Assembly: GCA_029572555.1 (NCBI GenBank)
Contig: JAKPVM010000274.1
Span: 1-36,937, forward strand
DNA length: 36,937 nucleotides
DNA from: Verrucomicrobiota bacterium
GTDB lineage: Bacteria; Verrucomicrobiota; Verrucomicrobiia; Limisphaerales; JAKPVM01
Reading direction: 5' to 3'
The position numbers and the translations under genes are program-made. This document shows, one piece after another, positions 25,695 to 34,681 of this stretch. How positions within the stretch are numbered: position 1 is the first letter of the stretch; each line of letters starts with the position of its first letter. The notes under the pieces were generated by a model, which saw only the letters and a program-made list of their open reading frames with translations, ran no database searches and had not been told where the DNA came from.

Positions 25695-28600
25695 ATGAAA
25701 GATGTAAAAATTCGGCAATTTGGTTTTGCAATGTGGATAATAATTATTCCATTAGCGCTACTGATTCTTCAAACGATTATTTCGCCGGCTGCGGATGTAA
25801 CAATCAGCGAGTTTATGGCATTAAACACTAAAACTCTTGCCGATGAAAATGGTACTAATTCAGATTGGATAGAGATTCATAATGTGACCGGAACAAATAT
25901 AAATCTTGAAGGATGGTTTTTAACTGATAATACAAACAACCTCACAAAATGGAGATTTCCTTCAACAAATATTCCGCCAAATGGATATATGGTTATTTTT
26001 GCCTCAGGAAAAGATAGAACTGTTCCCGGCAATCCACTCCATACAAGTTTTCAACTTGGTGGAAGCGGTGAATACCTTGCTCTTTTAAGACCTGATTTAT
26101 CGGTTGCTACTGAATTCTTTCCAACTTTTCCACAACAATATGATGATATATCCTATGGTGATGGTCGCGAAGTCCGCGCCACAATTCTAATTTCAAATCA
26201 TTTTAATGCCAAATATTTCGTTCCTAACGACAATTCGCTCAGCACAAACTGGACGACAGTTGATTTTAATGACTCCTCGTGGACATCAGGAAACTCTGGT
26301 TTTGGCTTTAGCAGATTAGCAGAACCAGCAAGAACAAACCTCTATGCATACTGGCCTATAAGAGAGGGATCAGGCACATCAGTAACCAACCTTACAGGAG
26401 GTATAAATGGAACATTAAACGGCGCTACCTGGACTAATGATTCAATGCACGGATATGTTTTGAGTTTTAGCGGCACAAATAGTTATGTTTCAGCAGGCAC
26501 AATTCCAAGATTTTCGCAATATACAAGCAATTTTACATGGTCATTCTGGTGGAAACAATTTACAATATTAAATAACAATTCAGTCATACTCGGAAACCGC
26601 TACGGCGGAGTTCAATCACCGGTACAATTTATAAAATTTACCCCTACAAAATTTGAATATTATCGCGGTGCTGATATCGGGTTTATGTATTATACAATTC
26701 CCAATAATGAGTGGGTGCATCTATGCGTTACTAAATATTCAAACTATTTTACTTATTATGCCAATGGAAAAGTAGTATCGGCTAACTTTGCCGGGGGCGA
26801 TGTTGAATCAAATCCGCTTTATTGGGGTGGTGATCCTGGCACAAGCGGTGAATATTCGGTTGGCTTAATAGATGAGGTTGCTTTGTGGACAAGGGCTTTG
26901 ACGACAGAAGAGGTGCGAAAAGTAGCCGCCGGTACACCTCTTTCTGGTTTAAGCGGTTACGCAAATACCGATGTAAAAAATAAAATGACGGGCAAATCCA
27001 GTCTTTATATTCGTTATACATTTAATATTTCTGATTCAACAATATTTGATACGTTGGTTTTACGCGTCAAATATGATGATGGATTTATCGCTTATTTGAA
27101 TGGCATTGAAGTAGCAAGAAAAAATGCTCCGCAAAATGCCGGATGGAATTCAACCGCTATTATTGATAGAGACGACTCTCTTGCTTGCGATTATGAGGAA
27201 ATAGATTTAACCCCATATCTTGGTTTGCTTGATGGCGGTATAAATGTTATTGCTATTCACGCAATGAATTCCTCAAATACCGACCCCGACTTTTTAATTA
27301 CTCCAGAACTTGAAGCTGATGAGGTCACAGGTCTTGGTGAACGGTATTTCGGAAATCCTACGCCCGGATTTGCCAATGACCCGGGCGTGATTGACTATGT
27401 AGATGATACGAAATTTAGTCACAATCGCGGAATTTATGATACGAATATTGACCTCACAATTACTTGCCAAACACCGGGAGCAGAGATTCGCTATACAATG
27501 AATGGGACTACTCCTTCTGAAACCAATGGTTTTATTTACTCAAATCCAATTCCAATCTACAAGACTACTATTATTCGTGCTGCCGCATTTAAACCGGGAT
27601 GGAAACCGTCTAATACAGACACTCATACGTATATATATATCAGCGATGTTACCCGTCAAACAAATCCCGGTTTCCCTTCAACATACCCTACAACATGGGG
27701 AGGACCAGTGGCGGATTACGCTATGGATTTGAGAGTTGTAACAAATGCAGCTTATAAAAATACAATTACTAACGATTTGAAATCCCTGCCAGTTGTTTGT
27801 ATTACAGTAAATCCAGACGAATTTTTCGGACCGCAAGGAATATATGCAAATCCATCATGGTCTGGCGTTGCTTCTGAACGTCCAGGAGCAATGGAAATGT
27901 TTTATCCCGATGGTTCAAAAGACGATTTTGGAGTAAATTGTGGAGTAAGAATTGCCGGAGGAGCAAGTAGAACCGGTACTCCTAAAAAAGGCTTGCGCGT
28001 TGTGTTCAGAGATAAATATGGACCGGGCAAGTTAAAATATAAGTTTTTTGATGACAGCGAACTTGACAGGTTTGACGCAATTCAATTTCGTCCAATTTAC
28101 AATATGTCATGGGTCAGGACGGATAATTCAGGACCATTAAATAATGCTAATGCGGATGGCGCAGAAAGGACACATGCCCTTTATGTAAGAGACCAGTTTA
28201 CACGCGAAAGCCAGATTATTATGGGTTCGCTAGGTTCTCACGGTAGATTTGTTCACGTTTACATAAATGGTCTTTACTGGGGCGTGTATAATCCAGCAGA
28301 GCGAACAGACGCATCATTTGCTTCTTCTTATCTCGGCGGCAGTAAAGAGGATTACGACGCAATATTTAGCGAATTGTCCACACCTACAGTTCCAAAAATT
28401 GCGGATGGCGACAGAATTGCATGGGATACAATGTTTAACATTGCAAACGCTGGGCTTACAACTCCGGCTCAATATGCCGCCATTCAAAATTATCTTGATG
28501 TTACAAACCTTGCGGATTATATGATGTTGAATTTTTATACCTGCACTGTTGATTGGCCCTGGCAGAACTGGAACGCAGTGCGACGTCGTTCATCCGATGG

Positions 28601-31600
28601 TAAATTTATCTTCCTTGTATGGGATGCAGAATATACATTGGAACTGCCCCCGTGGGTACCAGAAGATAGAACGACCGTTGGAACAGAGGCAAGAGAGGCT
28701 ATGTCGCCTGCTAAACTGTATTACCAGTTAAAACAAAACCCCGAATGGCGAATGTTATTTGCAGACCGCGCTCAAAAATTTTTCTTTAACGACGGACCAT
28801 TAACCACAAATCAGGCTATTCAAAGATTCGTTAAATTATGCGATACAATTGACCGCGCAATTGTTGGCGAGTCTGCTCGCTGGGGAGATGTGGTAAGGAC
28901 AACTCAGCCATATACTCGCGACGTTGAGTGGATTACCGAGAAAAACAGGCTACTAACACAGTTTTTCCCAAATAGAACTGCTCTTGTTATCCAGCAATTT
29001 AAAAGTGCCGGATTATACCCAACTATTTCCGCGCCTTCATTTAGTATGAACGGCGGAAGATTTTCGGGATATATGGTGCTTTCAGTTACTGCTCCACAGG
29101 GAAATATTTATTACACTACAAATGGGGCTGACCCAAGATTGCCGGGAGGCGCTGTGTCATCTAATGCCACCCTTTATACTTGCCCGGTTAGGTTATCATC
29201 AAGTTGTTTTGTTAAAGCCCGCGCAATATCTGGAACCAACTGGAGCGCAATAATTGAAGCGCCTTTTGTTGAATTAACACCGGTGCCGCTCATGATTGTA
29301 GAAATAATGTATAATCCATCAAGACCACCGGGTACTACTAATGATTTAGATGAATATGAATATATTGTGCTGAAAAACATAGGGTACAATCCCATCAATC
29401 TTGAAGGTGTAAAATTCACGGCAGGAATTACTTTTGTGTTTCCACAAATTATTTTAAATGCAGGAGAACGAATATTTGTTGTAAAAAGCACTAATTCATT
29501 TGAGGATTTCTGGAGGTATAAAATGGGCAGCGATGCGCCACTTCCAAAATACGTTGGCGAATTTGTTGGTTCATTAAGCAATGATGGTGAACGGATTAGA
29601 CTTGAAGGGGCGCTTGGCGAGGTCATTCAAGAATTTACTTACAACGATTGGTTCCCACTTACAGATGGATTGGGATTTTCGCTTGTCGTAAATAATGGTT
29701 CAAGTTTTACAGGAGAAACAGATTGGAGTTCAAAAAGCCAGTGGAAAGTAGGTCTGCTTGAAGGCTTTGTGCCATCACAACCTCCACAATATCAGATTTA
29801 TATAAATGAGGTTCTTTCAAGGGCGGTTTCACCAATGGTTGATGCAATAGAAATTTATAATGCGTCAACAACCAATGTTGACATCGGCGGGTGGTTTTTA
29901 ACCGACGATCCGTTTGAGCCAACAAAATATAAAATACCCGATGGGACAGTGATACAATCAAATCAATGTCACGTTGTGTATGCCACTGAGTATGACGGTG
30001 GAGCAAATTCTTTAATACCATTCGGGCTTGGTTATTCTGGCGATTCTGCATTTATATTCTCTGCTACCCCAAATCAACTTACAGGTTATAGTCATGGTTT
30101 TGATTTTGGTGCGGCACCCCCGAATGTTTCTTTTGGTAGATATGTTGACAGCGTCGGGCAGGAGCATTTTGTGTTGCAAAATGCACTTTCGTTGGGATCC
30201 TCAAATTCAGGACCAAGGGTCGGCACTATTGTAATTACTGAAATCAATTATTTTAGTCCCGATGGAACGGATGAATTCATCAAACTGGAAAATCTAACTG
30301 ATGGGGATATTCAACTTTTCAAACCGGATAATCCACAGGATGTATGGCGAGTAGGCGGAGTTGGTTTTAGCTTCCCGCCAAATACAGTTTTCCCAGCAAG
30401 AGGAACAATCCTTCTTGTCAGCACCAGTTCTGAATTATTCAGACAACGTTATAATATCAGCAATGATATTCAGATTTTCCAATACAACGGCGGTTTGCAG
30501 GACAATGGCGAAAATATATCCATTGAAATGCCTGATGTACCAACCGAACGCGGTCCAGTATATATAACAATTGATGAAGTCCGTTATAATGACAAATCTC
30601 CCTGGCCTATAGCAGCGGCAGGTTTAGGGGCATCTTTACATAAAATACAGAAAAACGCTTTTAGCGATGACCCCGGCAATTGGTTTGCTGCAACACCGAA
30701 CCCGAGTTGCTCTAACCTGTCGGGAACGTCACCATCTGTCATATCCATATCTGACGATAAGGTAGTTTATGAATATCAAGATGTAATAATGACTGCGCAA
30801 GTTTCCGGCTCTTCCACTATTTACTATCAATGGAAGGTGAATGGAACAAATATCCTCGGAGCAACAAATAATATATTAGTTTTGCATAAAGTTAGGTTTG
30901 CAGATGCCGGGAAATATACTTTAGTAGCTTATAACAATGTTGGGTCCGTTGAAAGCGCGCCGGTTAATTTGACTGTAATAAAATTACCTGAAATTATTCA
31001 ACAACCAGTCGATATTTCTATTAAAGCGGGATCAAATGTAACGTTCAAAGTTGTTGCGGTAAGTACAACGTTATTAAGATATCAATGGAAGTTTAACGGG
31101 GCTGAGATTGTTGGCGCTACTTCTGATTCGTATTCAATTTCTAATGTCCAGTTAAAAGATGCCGGAATTTACTCTGTTGCGGTTAGTGACGATGTGGGTT
31201 CTGTTGAGAGTGATACTGCTGAACTTATTGTGTTAATAGACCCGACCATCATCCAGCCTCCACTTTCCATTACCGTTCCAAAAGGTGGCAACGCTGTTTT
31301 AAGTGTTGAAGTAACAAATAACGCAACACTTCCGATAACTTATCGTTGGCGACGGGGTTCGACTTACCTGGCAACAAATGTTTTAATGAGTTGTAAATCA
31401 TTTATGCTGATAACGAACATTCAGGCTAATGGAAATTATCAAGTAATTATATCAAATCCATCAAGGCCATCTGGTTTTGCAAGCCTGTCAGCAACAATAA
31501 CAGTTCTTGCTGATACTGATAACGACGGTATCCCTGATATTTGGGAAACTACTTACGGTTTTGATGCAAACTCGCCCAACGATGCTATACTTGACAGCGA

Positions 31601-31895
31601 TAGTGATGGAATGAACAATCTTGATGAATATATTGCCGGGACAGACCCACTTGACCCAGAAAGTTGTCTTAAAATTCAGAATTTTGGTTCGGTCGATAAT
31701 TTGCAACTTCAGTTTATTGCAATATCAAACCATACGTATAGAGTTCAGATTAACAACACACTTATTAAAAATGACTGGGCAAATATTTTAGATTTTGTTG
31801 CAAGAAAAACCAATACCATAATTGTTTTAACAAATGTTATACAAGGAACATCAGGCTATTTCAGAGTGGTAACACCTGCTCAGCCGCAAAACTGA
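25695..31895 (+). CDS. Giant secreted LTD / LamG / CotH / Ig-like protein
   Basis: A 2066-residue exported protein from ATG 25695; the signal peptide follows (AMWIIIIPLALLILQ, residues 13-27). By approximate residue, the modules are lamin-tail domain 1 (34-135), a LamG-like jelly roll (217-413), a chitobiase C-terminal-like domain (578-650), a CotH kinase-like domain (693-1095, with WDAEYTLE, Asp977), a second chitobiase-like domain (1108-1190), lamin-tail domains 2, 3 and 4 (1198-1315, 1367-1470, 1510-1610), three Ig-like domains (1678-1760, 1763-1845, 1846-1938), a thrombospondin type-3 calcium segment (DTDNDGIPDIWE, 1938-1988) and a short beta C-terminus. There is no anchor or sorting signal. 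It probably binds surfaces or glycans. CotH may phosphorylate exported proteins. Confidence 0.88.
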   Translation: MKDVKIRQFGFAMWIIIIPLALLILQTIISPAADVTISEFMALNTKTLADENGTNSDWIEIHNVTGTNINLEGWFLTDNTNNLTKWRFPSTNIPPNGYMVIFASGKDRTVPGNPLHTSFQLGGSGEYLALLRPDLSVATEFFPTFPQQYDDISYGDGREVRATILISNHFNAKYFVPNDNSLSTNWTTVDFNDSSWTSGNSGFGFSRLAEPARTNLYAYWPIREGSGTSVTNLTGGINGTLNGATWTNDSMHGYVLSFSGTNSYVSAGTIPRFSQYTSNFTWSFWWKQFTILNNNSVILGNRYGGVQSPVQFIKFTPTKFEYYRGADIGFMYYTIPNNEWVHLCVTKYSNYFTYYANGKVVSANFAGGDVESNPLYWGGDPGTSGEYSVGLIDEVALWTRALTTEEVRKVAAGTPLSGLSGYANTDVKNKMTGKSSLYIRYTFNISDSTIFDTLVLRVKYDDGFIAYLNGIEVARKNAPQNAGWNSTAIIDRDDSLACDYEEIDLTPYLGLLDGGINVIAIHAMNSSNTDPDFLITPELEADEVTGLGERYFGNPTPGFANDPGVIDYVDDTKFSHNRGIYDTNIDLTITCQTPGAEIRYTMNGTTPSETNGFIYSNPIPIYKTTIIRAAAFKPGWKPSNTDTHTYIYISDVTRQTNPGFPSTYPTTWGGPVADYAMDLRVVTNAAYKNTITNDLKSLPVVCITVNPDEFFGPQGIYANPSWSGVASERPGAMEMFYPDGSKDDFGVNCGVRIAGGASRTGTPKKGLRVVFRDKYGPGKLKYKFFDDSELDRFDAIQFRPIYNMSWVRTDNSGPLNNANADGAERTHALYVRDQFTRESQIIMGSLGSHGRFVHVYINGLYWGVYNPAERTDASFASSYLGGSKEDYDAIFSELSTPTVPKIADGDRIAWDTMFNIANAGLTTPAQYAAIQNYLDVTNLADYMMLNFYTCTVDWPWQNWNAVRRRSSDGKFIFLVWDAEYTLELPPWVPEDRTTVGTEAREAMSPAKLYYQLKQNPEWRMLFADRAQKFFFNDGPLTTNQAIQRFVKLCDTIDRAIVGESARWGDVVRTTQPYTRDVEWITEKNRLLTQFFPNRTALVIQQFKSAGLYPTISAPSFSMNGGRFSGYMVLSVTAPQGNIYYTTNGADPRLPGGAVSSNATLYTCPVRLSSSCFVKARAISGTNWSAIIEAPFVELTPVPLMIVEIMYNPSRPPGTTNDLDEYEYIVLKNIGYNPINLEGVKFTAGITFVFPQIILNAGERIFVVKSTNSFEDFWRYKMGSDAPLPKYVGEFVGSLSNDGERIRLEGALGEVIQEFTYNDWFPLTDGLGFSLVVNNGSSFTGETDWSSKSQWKVGLLEGFVPSQPPQYQIYINEVLSRAVSPMVDAIEIYNASTTNVDIGGWFLTDDPFEPTKYKIPDGTVIQSNQCHVVYATEYDGGANSLIPFGLGYSGDSAFIFSATPNQLTGYSHGFDFGAAPPNVSFGRYVDSVGQEHFVLQNALSLGSSNSGPRVGTIVITEINYFSPDGTDEFIKLENLTDGDIQLFKPDNPQDVWRVGGVGFSFPPNTVFPARGTILLVSTSSELFRQRYNISNDIQIFQYNGGLQDNGENISIEMPDVPTERGPVYITIDEVRYNDKSPWPIAAAGLGASLHKIQKNAFSDDPGNWFAATPNPSCSNLSGTSPSVISISDDKVVYEYQDVIMTAQVSGSSTIYYQWKVNGTNILGATNNILVLHKVRFADAGKYTLVAYNNVGSVESAPVNLTVIKLPEIIQQPVDISIKAGSNVTFKVVAVSTTLLRYQWKFNGAEIVGATSDSYSISNVQLKDAGIYSVAVSDDVGSVESDTAELIVLIDPTIIQPPLSITVPKGGNAVLSVEVTNNATLPITYRWRRGSTYLATNVLMSCKSFMLITNIQANGNYQVIISNPSRPSGFASLSATITVLADTDNDGIPDIWETTYGFDANSPNDAILDSDSDGMNNLDEYIAGTDPLDPESCLKIQNFGSVDNLQLQFIAISNHTYRVQINNTLIKNDWANILDFVARKTNTIIVLTNVIQGTSGYFRVVTPAQPQN

Positions 31896-31923
31896 GACTA
31901 TACAAAATTAGTTGGTTGCAACA

Positions 31924-31944
31924 TTTTCGTTTGAAGCACGAAAA
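31924..31944 (+). terminator. Small hairpin downstream of the giant gene
   Basis: TTTTCGT and ACGAAAA form a 7-bp stem with a 7-nt loop, starting 28 nt after the stop. There is no T-tract after it, so its role as terminator is tentative. Confidence 0.25.
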
Positions 31945-32020
31945 CAACTCGGGTATTTCACTTAAAATCTTCTTGTGTAATGGTAGATAAATAGATATTT
32001 TGGAAAAAATTAGTAGTTTT

Positions 32021-33526
32021 ATGAAAAAAACAAACCAAAATGTTATTCGTTTCAATGGGTGTCATTCCGGCTGTTCTCGGAGGCAGTTCATATTATCAAC
32101 GGCAAGCGCGCTTGCTTTATCCACCCTTGTTGGCTATGGAAAAACAAGAATTGAAGATGATAAATTATCCGAACTTCAGTTAAAAAACAAAATACGGGTA
32201 GGGAAAATTTATGTTGGCCGTTCAAACCCGGGCTGGCCTATGGCGGCTGTTGATTTAAAATCCGAAGTGAACAGATATGAAAATGAACTGCTAAAACTCA
32301 AGAATGAACTTGTTGATATTGAATTCATAGAGGGCGGACTTGTTACGAATGACAAGGAATTAGGACAGGCAAAAGAAAAATTTAAAGATGTTACCGGTAT
32401 CCTTGTATTGCACCTTACACTTGGCACCGGAGGACTGATTTCTGGCTTATTTGATTTAAATAAACCGGTAATGATATTTACAATGCCATATTGTGGACAC
32501 GAGTGGCATATAGTGCCATCATGGCAGAAACAAGGAAAGATGGTTGATATTGTGCCAAGCAGTAAGTTTGCTGATATTGTTGAAACCGTTAGACCGTTCC
32601 GCGCAATCCAGAGAATGCAAGAAGCCCGCATCCTCCACGTAAATTACCAGGATGCAGACCAGAAATATTGTGCATTAATGAAGGAAAAATTCGGCACTGA
32701 AATCATTTCTTTAAAACTTCCAGAACTTCAAAAGGCTTATAACGACGCATCAGAAGACGAAGTCAATGCAGATACTCAACGTTGGATTCGTGATGCCCAA
32801 AAGATCGTAGAACCTACAAGAGAAGATGTCAGGAAAGGCGCTCGAATGTATATCGCAATGAAAAATCTGCTTCGTAATTATAATGCTCAGGCGGTAACTA
32901 TGAATTGTCTTGGAATGGGGTTGATTGATAAAAATATGGGCTATCCGTGTCTCGGGTTTGTTAGGTTCAACAATGCATTACTCGCCGGTATTTGCGAGGC
33001 AGATTTAAAGTCCTCAATGACACAACTTATTTTTACATATCTCGTTGGACGAACAGGTTTCGTCACAGACCCAATGTTCGATTATTCAAATAATACGATT
33101 ATTCATGCCCATTGCGTTGCCGCAACAAAAATGGAAGGTCCAGAAACAAAACAATCGCCTTATAGAATCAGAACTCATCTTGAGGATAACCGCGGGGTTT
33201 CATTGCAAGTTAAATTGCCGATAGGAAAAAAAGTAACAATGGCGCGGTTAATAGGTTCAGATATATTGCTTTATAGCACTGGCGACGCTGTTGATAGTCC
33301 TTATGTAGAACGTGGATGTCGGAGCAAACTTGTTGTTAAAGTTAACAATATAGAAAAGTTTTTGACCAACTGGTCAAGCGGGCTTCATAGAGTTATTTTT
33401 TATGGTGATTATACGCGCGATGTAGAGCGATATTGCCGATTTATGAAAATTAAAATCGCGCAGGAAGGGATTGATGATATTCAAGGAGTAAGTGGTTTAG
33501 AATGGAACCCCTATGTTCATGCATAA
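32021..33526 (+). CDS. Tat-exported L-fucose/arabinose-isomerase-like protein
   Basis: A 501-residue protein from ATG 32021; the TTG at 32000 in the same frame is unlikely. The N-terminus has a twin-arginine signal: SRRQFI at residues 19-24 followed by a hydrophobic stretch (STASALALSTLVG). The body has the pattern of the L-fucose isomerase-like superfamily: MNCLGMG, then LGFVRFNNALLAGICEADLKSSMTQ (Glu316 and Asp318 as probable metal ligands), TDPMFDY (Asp340, Asp344) and IHAHC (His352, His354). Classical fucose isomerases are cytoplasmic, so export as a folded enzyme is unusual; it may have become a secreted sugar-binding or processing protein. It follows the CotH giant by 125 nt on the same strand. 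Confidence 0.75.
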   Translation: MKKTNQNVIRFNGCHSGCSRRQFILSTASALALSTLVGYGKTRIEDDKLSELQLKNKIRVGKIYVGRSNPGWPMAAVDLKSEVNRYENELLKLKNELVDIEFIEGGLVTNDKELGQAKEKFKDVTGILVLHLTLGTGGLISGLFDLNKPVMIFTMPYCGHEWHIVPSWQKQGKMVDIVPSSKFADIVETVRPFRAIQRMQEARILHVNYQDADQKYCALMKEKFGTEIISLKLPELQKAYNDASEDEVNADTQRWIRDAQKIVEPTREDVRKGARMYIAMKNLLRNYNAQAVTMNCLGMGLIDKNMGYPCLGFVRFNNALLAGICEADLKSSMTQLIFTYLVGRTGFVTDPMFDYSNNTIIHAHCVAATKMEGPETKQSPYRIRTHLEDNRGVSLQVKLPIGKKVTMARLIGSDILLYSTGDAVDSPYVERGCRSKLVVKVNNIEKFLTNWSSGLHRVIFYGDYTRDVERYCRFMKIKIAQEGIDDIQGVSGLEWNPYVHA

Positions 33527-33608
33527 AAGTTAATAGATAAAAAATCGTTTTAAAAATTCGTTTCTATTATAATATATTTAATATATATTCTTATCTGCTT
33601 AAATTATT

Positions 33609-34223
33609 ATGATGGTTGGAAGGAATAAACATTTAGGTCTTGCTATAGCATTAATGATTGTATTTGCCATATCAAGGCTACCCGGGTTGATGCCGGAGAA
33701 TTTCAGCGCGGCATACGCTATCGCATTTTGCGCCGGTGTTTTCTTCCCCGGCGCAATGGCTTGGTGGTTGCCATTAGGCGCGTTATTTACAACAGATATC
33801 TTTCTTAATATTTTCTACTATAATGCCCCTGTCATTAGCCCATTTATGGTAGTGATTTATGTCTCTTACGCATTAATTGTATTAATCGGTAAAAAGATTG
33901 GCAGAAGCGCCTCATTTTTGTTTTTGCTTACAGGCGGATTATTAGGCGCGGTTTTATTTTATGTAATAACCAATACATTATCCTGGATAACCGACCCCGC
34001 TTATTCAAAAAGTCTTATTGGTTGGATTCAATCTATCACCGTTGGACATCCTGAATTTCCACCGACCTGGGTCTTTTTTAAAAATACAATTATTAGCACC
34101 GGCCTATTTACTGGCTTATTCGTCGGGTCGATGAAAATAGCCGAATCGGTCTCCGAAGATAAAGCAAAGGAAAACGAAGAAGAGCCGGAAGGTGAAACTT
34201 CCACAGAAAAGGCGGAGTCTTGA
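33609..34223 (+). CDS. DUF6580-like integral membrane protein
   Basis: A 204-residue protein with about five or six hydrophobic segments (AIALMIVFAISRLPG, AYAIAFCAGVFFPGAMAWWLPL, FMVVIYVSYALIVLIG, FLFLLTGGLLGAVLFYVI, and one near 160-175) and an acidic C-terminal tail rich in Glu (residues 180-204). The pattern, with WWLPLGALFTTDIFLN, matches the small DUF6580 family, which looks like a substrate-binding (S) component of an ECF-type transporter, though this is unproven. There is no ATPase or T component nearby. Its stop TGA overlaps the TTG start of the next gene by 4 nt, so the two are translated together. Confidence 0.7.
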   Translation: MMVGRNKHLGLAIALMIVFAISRLPGLMPENFSAAYAIAFCAGVFFPGAMAWWLPLGALFTTDIFLNIFYYNAPVISPFMVVIYVSYALIVLIGKKIGRSASFLFLLTGGLLGAVLFYVITNTLSWITDPAYSKSLIGWIQSITVGHPEFPPTWVFFKNTIISTGLFTGLFVGSMKIAESVSEDKAKENEEEPEGETSTEKAES

Positions 34224-34681
34224 AAGTTGGCGCAATTTCCGATACTCACGGATATTTCGATATAAAATTATACGATGTCTTTAACGGTGTTTCTCATATT
34301 TTCCATTCAGGCGACATAGGAGAAATTAGTATAATTGAGCGCCTGCAAGAAATTGCGCCAGTTACTGCCGTTAGAGGAAATAATGACGCCGGTATTTTTT
34401 TACCTTATATTAAATGCGTCCAACTTGGAAAATTTAAATTTTTGATTACGCATAAATTCGGTTCTGGTAAATATGATTTAATCGTAAGAGAAAAAATATT
34501 TATAGAAAATCCGAACGTTGTAATTTTTGGACATACACATTTCTTTGTAAATTATTATGAAGAAGGGAGGTTGTTTTTGAATCCGGGCTATTCAGGACAC
34601 CCCAATGGTATATGGGAAAGGACTGTCGCAATTATTAATTGCGATGGGGATCAACCTTTGGCTAAAATTATACAACTTTAA
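34220..34681 (+). CDS. YfcE-type metallophosphoesterase
   Basis: A 153-residue calcineurin-like phosphoesterase of YfcE/MJ0936 type, which cleaves phosphodiesters with two metal ions. All five motifs are present: SDTH (Asp8, His10), HSGD (30-32), GNND (53-56), ITHKFG (His78) and GHTH (104-107). The open frame starts with TTG at 34220 in the four bases TTGA shared with the upstream stop, and homologues begin at MKVGxISDTH, so this TTG start is credible. It converges with the sulfatase gene, sharing 4 nt at the ends. A cytoplasmic enzyme; its substrate is unknown. Confidence 0.9.
   Translation: MKVGAISDTHGYFDIKLYDVFNGVSHIFHSGDIGEISIIERLQEIAPVTAVRGNNDAGIFLPYIKCVQLGKFKFLITHKFGSGKYDLIVREKIFIENPNVVIFGHTHFFVNYYEEGRLFLNPGYSGHPNGIWERTVAIINCDGDQPLAKIIQL

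Noticed and set aside
29174-29626. A 150-codon minus-strand frame inside the giant gene.
   Set aside because: It is opposite a continuous domain-rich frame (chitobiase-like and lamin-tail modules) and looks like its antisense shadow.
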